Under the pieces are notes generated by a model. That model was given only the letters and a program-made list of their open reading frames with translations. It did not search any database and was not told the DNA's origin. A program made the position numbers and the translations under genes. Positions 27,007 to 36,526 of a DNA stretch of 49,169 nucleotides are shown here, piece after piece. This stretch comes from Planctomycetota bacterium. GTDB lineage: Bacteria > Planctomycetota > Phycisphaerae > Sedimentisphaerales > Anaerobacaceae. The stretch is taken from positions 1 through 49,169 of the forward strand of contig VRUK01000033.1 of the NCBI GenBank assembly GCA_019456195.1, given 5' to 3'. Positions within the stretch are counted from its first letter, which is position 1. Each line of letters starts with the position of its first letter.

Positions 27007-27945
27007 TTACTCCTGCGAAAGCGTACCGATTAATTCTGTGATTGTTGTGATATTATTGCGGGCGCAATATTTCTTTATTCCCTCGACGATTTTCCACGCG
27101 CAATCCGGCTCAATAAAATTCGCCGTTCCCACTGCCACCGACGACGCACCCGCGATAATAAATTCAACAGCATCCGAAGCCGTCCTGATTCCCCCCATCC
27201 CCAGAATCGGTATTCCGCTGTCTTTAGTAACTTCATTATAGATTTTATTGATAAGATATACCGCTATCGGCTTTATTGCCGGGCCTGAAAGTCCGCCGGT
27301 CCGATTGCCTAAAACAGGCCTGCGGCTTTCAATATCAATCACCATCGCCGTAAACGTATTGATTAGACTAAGCGCATCTGCTCCCCCTTCAACAGCAGCC
27401 CGTGCTATTACACTGATGTCCGTAACCGCCGGGGACAGCTTCACCATCAAAACCTTCTCACCGGCAGCTTCTTTCACTGCTGAAGTAATTTCTTTTACCT
27501 GCCCGGGCTCTGTTCCAAAACTTATCCCGCCTTTTTTGACGTTGGGACAACTGATATTCAATTCGAACCCCGCTATCGCTTTTTCACCGCTCAACCGCTG
27601 CACAACAGCTGCATATTCATCGATGGTCTGGCCAGCCACATTTACAAAAACAGCGGCACTCATCTTTTCGAGAACAGGCAGTTTCTCTTCGATAAATTTA
27701 TCTAATCCGATATTTGCCAGTCCAATCGCGTTCAGCATCCCCGAATCCGTCTCGACAATCCTCGGTGTCGCATTGCCTTTTCTTGGCTTGGCTGTAATGC
27801 TTTTTGTAGTAAATCCCCCGAGACAGTTGACATCCATAAAATCAGCCAGCTCATCGGCATACCCGCACGTCCCCGAAGCCGTCCACACCGGATTCGCCAA
27901 TCGAATCCCCGCAAAATCAACCGTCATATCAACGTTTTCATCCAT
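27007..27945 (-). CDS. pyrD: Dihydroorotate dehydrogenase, class 1B catalytic subunit
   Basis: 312-aa FMN enzyme of pyrimidine synthesis. It has the GFTTKSIT loop with the FMN-contacting Lys, NAIGLANIG, and Cys133 in ELNISCPNVKKGG as active-site base, which marks class 1 rather than the Ser-using class 2. The C-terminal GMGGIRTASDAVEFIIAGA and AVGTAN bind FMN phosphate. Class 1B normally works with a PyrK electron-transfer subunit, which is not in the window. Its ATG overlaps the nudix stop (ATGGATGA), so the two are coupled. Confidence 0.95.
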   Translation of the reverse strand: MDENVDMTVDFAGIRLANPVWTASGTCGYADELADFMDVNCLGGFTTKSITAKPRKGNATPRIVETDSGMLNAIGLANIGLDKFIEEKLPVLEKMSAAVFVNVAGQTIDEYAAVVQRLSGEKAIAGFELNISCPNVKKGGISFGTEPGQVKEITSAVKEAAGEKVLMVKLSPAVTDISVIARAAVEGGADALSLINTFTAMVIDIESRRPVLGNRTGGLSGPAIKPIAVYLINKIYNEVTKDSGIPILGMGGIRTASDAVEFIIAGASSVAVGTANFIEPDCAWKIVEGIKKYCARNNITTITELIGTLSQE

Positions 27946-28390
27946 TTTTTAATTTTCCAACAGCAAACCTAATCACATCATTATGGTCGAACGCCAAATC
28001 TTCCGGCAGTTCATCTATATCGAACCACTGTGCCTGGTCCGCATCATCCCCGGCCCTTACCTTCGTTTGTTCTTCTTTCGCAATACCTATATATACAACT
28101 GTAATCTGCCTGCCTCTCGGGTCACGTCCTACAGTACCGAAGGTACGCATCTGTTCTAATCGAACTCCTGTCACCCCCGTCTCTTCGGCCAATTCTCTTA
28201 CAACCGCATCCTCTAATTCCTCGTCCATATTAACGAATCCGCCCGGCACAGCCCACTTGCCTTTGAACGGCTCATTTCCACGTTTGATAAGCAGAACTCT
28301 AATTTTCCCGCCGGAATGGGTAAAGACAGTCGCATCGACAGTAACCATCGGCCTGGGCCAGTCGTAAATATATTTGCCTTTTATGTTCAT
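27938..28390 (-). CDS. Nudix hydrolase
   Basis: 150 aa with a complete Nudix box, GFVNMDEELEDAVVRELAEE followed by TGV, matching Gx5Ex7REUxEExGU. The N-terminal DWPRPMVTVDATVFT and VLLIKRG resemble ADP-ribose/NADH-type Nudix enzymes; the substrate is not certain. The start at 28390 has no Shine-Dalgarno sequence. It overlaps pyrD by 8 bases. Confidence 0.92.
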   Translation of the reverse strand: MNIKGKYIYDWPRPMVTVDATVFTHSGGKIRVLLIKRGNEPFKGKWAVPGGFVNMDEELEDAVVRELAEETGVTGVRLEQMRTFGTVGRDPRGRQITVVYIGIAKEEQTKVRAGDDADQAQWFDIDELPEDLAFDHNDVIRFAVGKLKNG

Positions 28391-28489
28391 AATGTGCGAA
28401 CGTTGTCCGGGATACCGCGTTATTTGGAATTATCTTATGGTTTGAACGAAGATATGTCTAACGAAAAAAAGGCCGTAACCACTTTATTC

Positions 28490-28522
28490 AAAACCCCGAT
28501 CCTAAGGGAGGGGTCTTTTTTA
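28490..28522 (-). terminator. Terminator downstream of the prepilin-like pair (bidirectional in form)
   Basis: A hairpin of ACCCC..TCC against GGGAGGGGT flanked by A and T runs begins at the stop codon of the prepilin-like gene. It separates that unit from nudix-pyrD, which begins about 100 bases on. Confidence 0.5.
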
Positions 28523-29317
28523 ATAATCCCGAAAGTTTCTCATCCACTCCGGCCAATCGGAAGGCTGAACACCGCCTGCTATAGTCCAAATGCCGTTTAT
28601 ATTGAAGCTTCTATGCCACTTAAACGTCCACAACTGCTTAAGCCCAATCTTTCGGACTGATAAATCCAGAAAAATTCCGTTTGAATACTCACCGTGCCGG
28701 TTCATGCAGAAACGCTTCATTTGTAAAGCGCTCACTAAATACGTTGATATATCACCATCATAATCCGGAGGCGTATCGAAATCGTACGGCTTACTCTCGA
28801 CAAAAGCGCAGTCCAGAAGCATCGGTATATTGGCCGCACCATCGATATATGCATTCCGCCAGTTATCTATAGTAGCCTCCCGCCCATGTATAAACTCCAC
28901 ATCCGCCTCCGGATTACAAAGCCAGTTATTCATACCATAGCTGCCCGATTGGTCACCTGTCTGCTCAACAGGCCCCCACGCCGCAAACGGGTCCCTTGCT
29001 ACATCTTCTCGTAGTTTTACAGCCGTCGGGCAGAAACGAATTTTTGCTTCATCACTATAGTAAGGTCGAAGTGGCCCTACCCATGCATAATACTCCCATC
29101 CACCCCGGTTATAATTGCCGCTCCAGAAATATCCATCGTTCTCTCCGGCATACATCCCGAATGCAACCGCCCACTGATGAAGATTGGACTGACACGCAAC
29201 CGCCTTGGCCTGTTTTTTCACTCGCTGAAGGGCGGGCATTAATATCGCCATCAACAAGGCGATAATGGCAATCACAACCAAAAGCTCTATCAACGTGAAA
29301 CCTTTTTGTCTGCGCAT
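28520..29317 (-). CDS. Prepilin-type N-terminal methylation domain protein (DUF1559-like)
   Basis: 265 aa from ATG 29317; a longer reading lacks the correct prepilin leader. The N-terminus [20 protein letters not shown] is a type IV prepilin/pseudopilin signal, with cleavage after Gly and Glu at position +5. The region after it ([20 protein letters not shown]) is typical of planctomycete DUF1559 proteins. The C-terminal RHGEYSNGIFLDLSVRKIGL mirrors the family's His-x-DG end. Probably a minor pilin or surface protein; no pilus or T2SS machinery is nearby. Similar to the next gene upstream. Confidence 0.9.
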   Translation of the reverse strand: MRRQKGFTLIELLVVIAIIALLMAILMPALQRVKKQAKAVACQSNLHQWAVAFGMYAGENDGYFWSGNYNRGGWEYYAWVGPLRPYYSDEAKIRFCPTAVKLREDVARDPFAAWGPVEQTGDQSGSYGMNNWLCNPEADVEFIHGREATIDNWRNAYIDGAANIPMLLDCAFVESKPYDFDTPPDYDGDISTYLVSALQMKRFCMNRHGEYSNGIFLDLSVRKIGLKQLWTFKWHRSFNINGIWTIAGGVQPSDWPEWMRNFRDY

Positions 29318-29383
29318 TATCCTGCGCCTTTCATACTGGAAAATCTGCATCACTACAGCCATTCTTCCGTGTACTAAAAGCCT

Positions 29384-30148
29384 TTACTTTAACCAGGGAA
29401 TATCTGCTTTAGTATAACCCTGTCGTATCCACTCGCGATGCCATTTCAAGTCCCACAAATTATATAGGGGTATTTTTCGAACCGAACTGTCCAAAAAACA
29501 GATGTTTGTCATTCCACTGTGTCGGTCGATGCAGAAACGCCATATTTGACAGCCGCCCGCATCTACCGGGATGTCAGAAAAAAAAATCAAGGGTTTTGGC
29601 GGAATGGGGTTCGTATGCAGGGGCAGAGCATGTGTAAAAGCACTATCGGCAAAGAGCGGGACATTATGCGCACCTTTCACAGAAAACCTCTCCCAATGTC
29701 GGGTATCTGCCGAGGACAGACGCTGCTGAACCCATCTACTATGTCCATAGCTGCCCCAATATCCTCTTTCTCTTCCTCCCCACTCAGTTTGTTCGCCTTT
29801 ACGACCCCACATGGTATCAACACTGCCGCGACTTTCCGTGCCGTCAGTGTCTTGACAGGGCCTTGTCGCTGCTGGACAGCAGCGAATTTTATCTACATCT
29901 GCGTAATATGGGTGTAATACTTCCATCCATTCTCCAAGTCCCTGCGAAATAGTCCATACTTTGCCATCGTGTTCTGTGGCATACATCATCGCAGAACTTG
30001 CCCATTGGTGGAGATTTGACTGACAGGCAACCGCTTGAGCCTGTTTTTTTACCCGCTGTAGCGCCGGCATCAAGATCGCCATCAGCATCGCGATAATGGC
30101 AATCACCACCAAAAGCTCTATTAGTGTAAAGCCGTTTCTTTTCTGCAT
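29384..30148 (-). CDS. Prepilin-type N-terminal methylation domain protein, tandem paralogue
   Basis: 254 aa from ATG 30148, chosen because the leader MQKRNG is the proper short prepilin leader. It has [20 protein letters not shown], the CQSNLHQW block nearly identical to its neighbour, and a C-terminal [20 protein letters not shown]. The shared ends and divergent middle show tandem duplication followed by divergence of the exposed part. Ends 66 bases before the paralogue start; the two are co-oriented. Confidence 0.9.
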   Translation of the reverse strand: MQKRNGFTLIELLVVIAIIAMLMAILMPALQRVKKQAQAVACQSNLHQWASSAMMYATEHDGKVWTISQGLGEWMEVLHPYYADVDKIRCCPAATRPCQDTDGTESRGSVDTMWGRKGEQTEWGGRERGYWGSYGHSRWVQQRLSSADTRHWERFSVKGAHNVPLFADSAFTHALPLHTNPIPPKPLIFFSDIPVDAGGCQIWRFCIDRHSGMTNICFLDSSVRKIPLYNLWDLKWHREWIRQGYTKADIPWLK

Positions 30149-30205
30149 CACGGTTCTCTTTCTCTTATTCAAGCGAGAATAGGTTATGCCGGCATCTCTT
30201 GAATA

Positions 30206-30235
30206 ATTATATCATAACCCGATACGGTAATACAA
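30206..30235 (-). promoter_or_regulatory. Extended -10 promoter for the prepilin-like pair
   Basis: Minus strand: TTGTAT (30230-30235), 18-base spacer, perfect TATAAT (30206-30211) preceded by TGA, an extended -10. It lies about 58 bases before ATG 30148. Confidence 0.55.
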
Positions 30236-30294
30236 GAGGAGGCATCAATTTAAACCGACGAACATTTTGGTCATTCATGGCGTATAGTTAAAAC

Positions 30295-30323
30295 TTGAAC
30301 TTACGAGAAAAGCTTGATATTAT
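30295..30323 (+). promoter_or_regulatory. Predicted promoter of the PQQ-type propeller gene
   Basis: TTGAAC (30295-30300), 17-base spacer, TATTAT (30318-30323), 87 bases before ATG 30411. It lies back to back with the prepilin promoter. Confidence 0.5.
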
Positions 30324-30410
30324 GTATAAAATATGTGTTCGGAGACGTCGCCGGGCAACAAACAATAGGCTAAACCATGTAAAATATTTTGTCTTTTGGA
30401 GGAATTGAAG

Positions 30411-31652
30411 ATGTCCACAAGCAGCAGAAGAATCTCAACATTCACTATCATCTCTGTAGCAGTTGTTTTGTTCGCAAACAGCGTTGTTGTCCACGGGGCC
30501 GACTGGCCGATTTATAGAGGCCCTCAACACAATGGTATTACCAGCGAAACCGACTGGGTCGCCGATTTCCCGGCCACTGGACCTACCCAGCTATGGAAAA
30601 AATCAATCGGCATTGGCTTTTCTACGATGACAATAAGCGACGGCCGCGTATATGCGATGGGCAACTCCGGCAAGAGCGGCCCGAATGCCAATCAGGATAC
30701 TGTCTTCTGCTTCGATGCCAATACCGGCAAAGAAATTTGGAAGCACACCTATTCGTGCCCCCTGGAGCCGAAGTACTATGAGGGCGGCACACTGTCAACC
30801 CCCATTGTCGATGGCAAAGTCGTATATAGCATAAGCAAGATGGGACACCTGTTCTGTCTTGATGCCGCTACTGGCTCGGTGACCTGGCAGAAGAATATGA
30901 ACAAAGACCTCGGCTTTAAGCTGCCAACATGGCACTTTTCCGGCTCGCCCCTTGTCGTTGGTAATATGCTGATACTAAACCTCGGCGATGCAGGCGTTGC
31001 CCTTAACAAGACCAATGGCAATGCTATCTGGGACAATGGCAAAGGCATCTGTGGTTATGCCACACCAGTACCCTACACTATGGAAGGCCAGAAATGCGTC
31101 GCTATTTTCGGAGCTTCTCATATTATGGGAGTAAGAATCAGCGACGGCAAATTGCTTTGGAAATCCTTTTTTGAGAACAAGCATAAGGTCAGTGCCGCCG
31201 ACCCGATTATTGTCGGCAACGAGGTGTTCGTCTCGAACGGATATAACTACGGCTGTGCAAAATATAAGGTAAACGGCTCAAACGTCGAGACCCTCTGGAA
31301 GAACAAGAATATGCGAAACCAGATGAACTGCTCGATGTACTGGAAAGGATACCTCTATGGCTTCGACGAAACAAAACTAACCTGTCTGGATTTCAAGGAT
31401 GGGAGTATTAAATGGACGGAAGGCAGCCTTGGAAAAGGCGCTTTGATGATGAGTGCCGACGGAAGGATGATAATCATCAGTGACAAAGGCGAGTTGGCAA
31501 TCGCCAATGCTGATCCCGAAAAGTTCGATATAATTTCAAGAGCACAAATCCTTCCCAGGTCTAAATGCTGGACAACCCCCATACTCGCAAACGGCAAAAT
31601 TTACACCCGTAACGCCAACGGCGATATGGTTTGCGTTGATGTCAGTGGTTAA
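30411..31652 (+). CDS. Exported PQQ-type beta-propeller protein
   Basis: 413 aa from ATG 30411 (GGAGGA seven bases upstream; an in-frame TTG just before is inside that site). A signal peptide ends near VHGA. The mature start DWPIYRGPQHNGIT is typical of the planctomycete PQQ_2/BamB-like family, and repeated blades such as VFCFDANTGKEIWKHTY, LFCLDAATGSVTWQK and GVRISDGKLLWKS show the Trp-docking pattern. No catalytic dehydrogenase signature is evident, so a scaffold or binding role is as likely as an enzyme. A terminator follows. Confidence 0.9.
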   Translation: MSTSSRRISTFTIISVAVVLFANSVVVHGADWPIYRGPQHNGITSETDWVADFPATGPTQLWKKSIGIGFSTMTISDGRVYAMGNSGKSGPNANQDTVFCFDANTGKEIWKHTYSCPLEPKYYEGGTLSTPIVDGKVVYSISKMGHLFCLDAATGSVTWQKNMNKDLGFKLPTWHFSGSPLVVGNMLILNLGDAGVALNKTNGNAIWDNGKGICGYATPVPYTMEGQKCVAIFGASHIMGVRISDGKLLWKSFFENKHKVSAADPIIVGNEVFVSNGYNYGCAKYKVNGSNVETLWKNKNMRNQMNCSMYWKGYLYGFDETKLTCLDFKDGSIKWTEGSLGKGALMMSADGRMIIISDKGELAIANADPEKFDIISRAQILPRSKCWTTPILANGKIYTRNANGDMVCVDVSG

Positions 31653-31681
31653 AGACTAATCTTTTTCCGCACCTAAATTCC

Positions 31682-31712
31682 AAGCCCACCGTATCCGGCG
31701 GTGGGCTTTTTT
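31682..31712 (+). terminator. Rho-independent terminator of the PQQ propeller gene
   Basis: AGCCCACCG pairs with CGGTGGGCT across a short loop and runs into TTTTTT, about 30 bases after the stop. Confidence 0.88.
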
Positions 31713-31883
31713 CTTGTTTCTGCTCAGAGAATATTTAGCAAATTGAAAACAATTTCTGCACAAACAATTCATCATAACAAAACCAATTGCATCTAACCGT
31801 TCCATCATTTACAATCGCTCCGAAATATATGTTCCTTACGAAACTGAAAAATATATAAAACTCACAATACGATATACGAGATT

Positions 31884-32921
31884 ATGACCGACGGTCTCAA
31901 AAACATCCTGATAATAAAACCAAGCTCACTGGGCGATATAGTCCTGGCCTTGCCGGCCCTGACGGCCTTACGAAAAAGTTTTCCGGATGCTAAAATTAGC
32001 TGGCTTATTCGCCCCGAGTTTGCACCAATTCTCGAAAACCATCCTCACCTGACAGAGATCATCCCTTTCGACCGTAAGTTTCTCGGCAAGGCATGGTACC
32101 ATCCCGGCGCATCCGGAAGCCTCCTTTCGCTTATCAACCGGCTCCGCCATGCAGAATTCGACGCCGTAATCGACTTTCAGGGCCTTTTCAGAACAGCATC
32201 TCTCGCCTGGCTTTCGGGCTGTAAAAAACGTTTCGGAATAGCGAGCGCCAGAGAATTCGCTTACCTCTTTTACACGCACAAAATCACCCAGACTAAGGAT
32301 TGTATCCATCTCGTTGACTATTACTTAAAGATAATCAAGGCCGCCGGCGCCTCCGAGCTTGATGTGCAGTTTGTTTTACCGCAGCACCCAGAGGCCGCCG
32401 ATTCGGTTGGCAGGCTTTTGAAAAGTCACTATGTTTCACCGGATAATTATGTGGTTTTCATCCCCGGTTCCGCCCACGAAGACAAACGCTGGCCCGTCGA
32501 GCGCTTTGCAAAATTGGCAGAGAGAATTTCATCACATCACAAATTACCCGTCGTTGCAACTGGTGATACTGGCGAAGCTCCTCTTATTGAAAAGTTAAAA
32601 GACCTCTCCAACGTCCCTGTTGCAAACATTGCCGGTAAAACTACTCTAAGCGAGCTTGTGGTTTTACTGAAAAACGCCAGACTTGTAGTAAGCAACGACA
32701 CCGGCCCCGGCCACATCGCCGCTGCCCTGAGCACACCACTGGTCCTTATGTTCAGTTGGTCCAACCCCGCCAGAATAGCTCCCTACAAAAGAATTGAATG
32801 CCTCGTGGCCCGCGAACCATTCAGCAGAGGCCATAAAATAAAAAGCCGCGACCCGAAACACAACGTCGATACGATAACCGTCGATGAAGTCTATCAAAAA
32901 GTCTGCGAACAACTGTCTTGA
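31884..32921 (+). CDS. Glycosyltransferase family 9 (heptosyltransferase-like)
   Basis: 345-aa GT-B enzyme. The N-terminal IIKPSSLGDIVLALPAL is the GT9 signature, with VFIPGSAHEDKRWP and SNDTGPGHIAAALSTPLVLMF (split here by normal spacing) forming the nucleotide-sugar site. GT9 enzymes add heptose or similar sugars to the LPS core, so this implies a didermic envelope with LPS-like glycan. No other LPS genes are adjacent. No Shine-Dalgarno sequence is seen before ATG 31884. It converges with ileS. Confidence 0.9.
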   Translation: MTDGLKNILIIKPSSLGDIVLALPALTALRKSFPDAKISWLIRPEFAPILENHPHLTEIIPFDRKFLGKAWYHPGASGSLLSLINRLRHAEFDAVIDFQGLFRTASLAWLSGCKKRFGIASAREFAYLFYTHKITQTKDCIHLVDYYLKIIKAAGASELDVQFVLPQHPEAADSVGRLLKSHYVSPDNYVVFIPGSAHEDKRWPVERFAKLAERISSHHKLPVVATGDTGEAPLIEKLKDLSNVPVANIAGKTTLSELVVLLKNARLVVSNDTGPGHIAAALSTPLVLMFSWSNPARIAPYKRIECLVAREPFSRGHKIKSRDPKHNVDTITVDEVYQKVCEQLS

Positions 32922-32946
32922 CTCTTGAGTCTTTTCGCAATACGCA

Positions 32947-35817
32947 TCACGCACCGCGCACGACGCTTACACATCGCTCGCACAAATCAGGTTGTTCACC
33001 ATCGGCCCCTACACTCGTCCAATAGTTCCAGCAACGCTCGCATTTAGTATAGCTGCTCTTTTCCGCTGCTATCGTAGTCTCACCCGTCGTTTTTACTATC
33101 TTGACCTCACTGACGATACAAAGCGCCGCAAACTGATCAAGCCCAAACTCATTCAAGAATGCCGCATCTTCATCATCACAGCATATCGTCACGCACGCCT
33201 GCTGATTGCTTGCAATCTTTTTCTCCTGCCTCAAGCCTTCCAGAACCCGCAAAACATCATCGCGCAGCCCCATCAGTTTTTGCCACCGCGGCTCGTCGCT
33301 CTGAAAATCAATCGAATCATCCACCTTCGGCATATCGGCCAGATGAACACTTTCGACATCCTGGCTCTTGAACTCCATAGCATCCCACGCCTCCTCGGCG
33401 GTATGCACCAATATCGGCCCCAACATGCGAATCATGCAATCTAATATGCTGTACATCGCCGTCTGGGCGCTCCGCCGCGAAAGGCTGTCCGCCGTATCGC
33501 AGTACATCCTGTCCTTGAGCACATCCATATAGATACTGCTCATCTCGACTGTACAGAAGTTATAAACAAGCGAAAATACCCTGTGGAATACAAAGCTATC
33601 ATAAGCCTCGGTTACACTCGCTATCAGCTTTTGCAATTGCTGCATCGCCCACTTGTCTATCTCGAACATCTCAGCGTAGGGAACACTGTTGGCATTCGGA
33701 TCGAAATCGTTGATATTGCCGAACAGGTATCGCATCGTATTCCTGATTTTCCTGTAAGCATCCTGCGTCCGCCCGATTATCTCATCGTTACACCTTACAT
33801 CTTCCTGATAATTCACACTCGAAACCCACAGCCGCAGAATATCCGAACCATACTTTTCAATTTCTTCCTGAGCATTAACATAATTACCCAGCGATTTCGA
33901 CTGCTTCATTCCCTTCTCATCAACCGTAAAGCCGTGCGTCAGAACGCTCTTGAACGGCGATCTGCCCGTCGCTCCAATACCCGGCAGAAGTGACAGTTGA
34001 AACCATCCCCGATGCTGGTCCGAGCCTTCAAGATACAAATCCACCGGCACTTCCCAGCCCTCCTCTTTAACACACACACTGTACCAGCTACAGCCCGATT
34101 CGAACCAGACATCGAAAATGTTCTCTTCCTTCTGCAAGTCATCAAATGTAAATCCCTCAGGCAACTCAAAATCCTCACCTAAAATCGTCTCAGGTGAATC
34201 CGAAAACCAACTGTCCGAGCCTTTCTTTGCAATATACCCGGCCACAGCCGAGACCGATTCTTTTGTTATTAAAGTGCTCCCTTGCGAGTTAAAAAAGACA
34301 GGAATCGGAAGGCCCCAGCTTCTCTGTCTGCTAATGCACCAGTCAGGCCGCGATTCAAGCATCCCAGTGATCCGCTTTTCGCCCCATCCGGGAATCCATT
34401 TAACATCTTTAACACTCTCAAGAGCCATATTACGCAGGCTTTTACCCGAATCAGGCAGCTCTTTATCGACACCGATGAACCATTGCTCTGTCGCCCTGAA
34501 AATCACCGGCATCTTACTCCGCCAGCAATGCGGGTAACTGTGCATAATCTCACCCTCGGCGAAAAGCAGCTTCTTTTCCCTCAAGTGGTTGTTAACAATG
34601 CTTTCAACTTCCAGAACGTTTTGCCCCTGTAGCCACTCCGGCGCCGTATCGTCATATCCCCCGTCGTCCATCACCGGCGAATAAATAGCCAGGCCATATT
34701 TTTGCCCCGACATATAGTCCTCAACTCCGTGCCCCGGCGCAGTATGAACAAGCCCCGTCCCGTCTTCGGTCGTTACGTATAGCGCCGGTATGACCATATA
34801 AGCATCTTTGTCCGTGGGATTTTTTTCCACGAACGGATGCTCGTAGCGAAGCCCTTCGAGTTCGCTGCCTCTGACCGATTTTTCGCCGATGCTATACTGT
34901 TCTTCACTTATAGCGCCCGCCGCGACTACCGCCTCGATGCGCTCGTTTGCCACTAACGAGACAAACTTCTCGCCGTCCTTTTCATAAGTCAGCGTCGTAT
35001 ATTCGAGATTAGGATGCACCGCAATAGCCAGATTCGCCGCCAGAGTCCACGGCGTAGTCGTCCATATCATAAAGCAGACCTTCGTACTCTCGTCCTGACC
35101 CTGTTCAACCAGACCAAGCTCGACTAATCGCCCAATACTTTCATTAGCGGCCGGAAAATTCACATAGATACTCGGCGACGAAATGTCCTTATATTCAAGC
35201 TCCGCCTCAGCAAGAGCCGTCTCGCACCCAATCGACCAGTGAATCGGCTTCAATTGCTTATAAACCAACCCCTTCTCGACCAGCATAGCGAATACTTCCA
35301 GAATCCCCGCTTCGTATGTGGGCTTAAATGTAAGATAAGGATTCTCGAAATCGCCGAATATTCCCAATTGCTGAAATTGCTTGCTCTGCAATCTAACGTA
35401 CTTTCGAGCATATTTGAAACAGTCCTTCCGAATATCTAATTTGCTCTTCTCGCGCACCTTCTCACCGAGTTCGGTTACCGCTTTCAACTCGATGGGCAGG
35501 CCGTGACAATCCCAGCCCGGTTTATAAGGTGCATCAAAGCCAGCCATGGTCTTATACTTGACAACAAGGTCTTTAAGAACCTTGTTTATGACGTGTCCCA
35601 TATGAATATCGCCGTTGGCGTAAGGCGGCCCATCGTGAAGTATATACAAAGGCGCACCCTTGCGGGCCGCTCTGATTTTGCCGTAAATATTCTCCTTCGC
35701 CCATTTCTTACGCAACTGAGGCTCTCGCTGAATCAAATTCGCCTTCATCGAAAAACCCGTCTTGGGCAGATTCAGCGTATCTCGATAACCCTTACTTTTC
35801 TTATCTTTATCCGACAT
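32947..35817 (-). CDS. ileS: Isoleucyl-tRNA synthetase
   Basis: 956-aa class I synthetase charging tRNA-Ile. The HIGH motif appears as HMGH at residues 72-75 in GPPYANGDIHMGHV, and KMSKS as KQSKS near residue 635 in MKQSKSLGNY. The editing domain and C-terminal zinc-finger (CERCWNYW and CERC) are complete, as in the bacterial eubacterial-type IleS. I chose the third codon of the longest frame (ATG 35817), seven bases after AAGGA. A consensus promoter lies just upstream; no T-box leader is seen. Confidence 0.97.
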   Translation of the reverse strand: MSDKDKKSKGYRDTLNLPKTGFSMKANLIQREPQLRKKWAKENIYGKIRAARKGAPLYILHDGPPYANGDIHMGHVINKVLKDLVVKYKTMAGFDAPYKPGWDCHGLPIELKAVTELGEKVREKSKLDIRKDCFKYARKYVRLQSKQFQQLGIFGDFENPYLTFKPTYEAGILEVFAMLVEKGLVYKQLKPIHWSIGCETALAEAELEYKDISSPSIYVNFPAANESIGRLVELGLVEQGQDESTKVCFMIWTTTPWTLAANLAIAVHPNLEYTTLTYEKDGEKFVSLVANERIEAVVAAGAISEEQYSIGEKSVRGSELEGLRYEHPFVEKNPTDKDAYMVIPALYVTTEDGTGLVHTAPGHGVEDYMSGQKYGLAIYSPVMDDGGYDDTAPEWLQGQNVLEVESIVNNHLREKKLLFAEGEIMHSYPHCWRSKMPVIFRATEQWFIGVDKELPDSGKSLRNMALESVKDVKWIPGWGEKRITGMLESRPDWCISRQRSWGLPIPVFFNSQGSTLITKESVSAVAGYIAKKGSDSWFSDSPETILGEDFELPEGFTFDDLQKEENIFDVWFESGCSWYSVCVKEEGWEVPVDLYLEGSDQHRGWFQLSLLPGIGATGRSPFKSVLTHGFTVDEKGMKQSKSLGNYVNAQEEIEKYGSDILRLWVSSVNYQEDVRCNDEIIGRTQDAYRKIRNTMRYLFGNINDFDPNANSVPYAEMFEIDKWAMQQLQKLIASVTEAYDSFVFHRVFSLVYNFCTVEMSSIYMDVLKDRMYCDTADSLSRRSAQTAMYSILDCMIRMLGPILVHTAEEAWDAMEFKSQDVESVHLADMPKVDDSIDFQSDEPRWQKLMGLRDDVLRVLEGLRQEKKIASNQQACVTICCDDEDAAFLNEFGLDQFAALCIVSEVKIVKTTGETTIAAEKSSYTKCERCWNYWTSVGADGEQPDLCERCVSVVRGA

Positions 35818-35849
35818 CAACAAATCCTTAAAATAATATCAAACCCATT

Positions 35850-35877
35850 ATTATAAAACCTCAGCAGCCTTTGTCAA
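35850..35877 (-). promoter_or_regulatory. Consensus sigma70 promoter of ileS
   Basis: Minus strand: perfect TTGACA (35872-35877) and perfect TATAAT (35850-35855), 16 bases apart. The expected leader is only about 25 bases. Confidence 0.7.
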
Positions 35878-35897
35878 GCATACAGCCTGTTTTTGAT

Positions 35898-36454
35898 TTA
35901 CTTATGCGCCACTATAACCAGTCTTTTAGCCGTCTGGTTATATGGCGAGCCGCTCAAATCCCCATAGACTCTCACCTGTCCGAATCCACAGCTTTTAAGC
36001 AGTTCACTAAGCTGAGCAGCCGAGTAAAGCCTTAGAGAAAATCGAAAATCATCCCGCCTGTCGTCTCTGATTGTAATCCAGCGGCTCTCTACCGAGCTCC
36101 AGTCTTCGCTGAGCTTTGATTCTTCTAAAATTATCACACCGTCTTCTTCCCACCACCTTTTTTCCTGAAAGATTCGCGCCAGCACTTCTTTTCCCATAAT
36201 TTCTATTAATAATTCGCCTTCTTCTTTAAGCGACTCATATACGTTTTCGAGTACCCTCCTTATCGTCCGCCGCATCTTCGAAATAGCCGAACGACGTAAA
36301 AACATTTATCACGGCATCGAAAGCATCCGGCTCACAGAATCTTCTCAACTTCTTGTCCTGCCGACTGCATACGTTCGCTGTTAAATAGTGCTGGCTCAAT
36401 TATCTTCCAGAATCCATCCTGCTCATACCACGTTTTTTCTGCTGCTTTGTCCAT
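35898..36454 (-). pseudogene. Broken SAM-dependent methyltransferase (internal deletion plus frameshift)
   Basis: From ATG 36454 (AAAGG 8 bases upstream) the frame reads a normal methyltransferase N-terminus, ending in QEVEKIL then stop. Immediately another frame continues with RFCEPDAFDAVINVFTSFGY, a block that normally lies after the SAM-binding motif I. The glycine-rich SAM site (roughly 60-80 residues) is thus missing. A second break follows after FEDAADDK, where one extra G shifts the frame before RVLENVYESLKEEGELLIEI. The C-terminal part is intact to 35898. Reading the pieces as one ancestral gene is inference from their order. Confidence 0.75.
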
Positions 36455-36488
36455 AATAGAACCTTTCAAGCAATGTTTAAAAAGTCGA

Positions 36489-36526
36489 CAAAAAAAGCCT
36501 TCCAGAGTTAGCTGCTCTGGAAGGCT
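36489..36526 (-). terminator. Strong orphan rho-independent terminator
   Basis: A perfect 12-bp stem (AGCCTTCCAGAG/CTCTGGAAGGCT, 7-base loop) followed on the minus strand by seven T. No annotated gene ends nearby; it closes the small unit described at 36489-36650. Confidence 0.85.
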
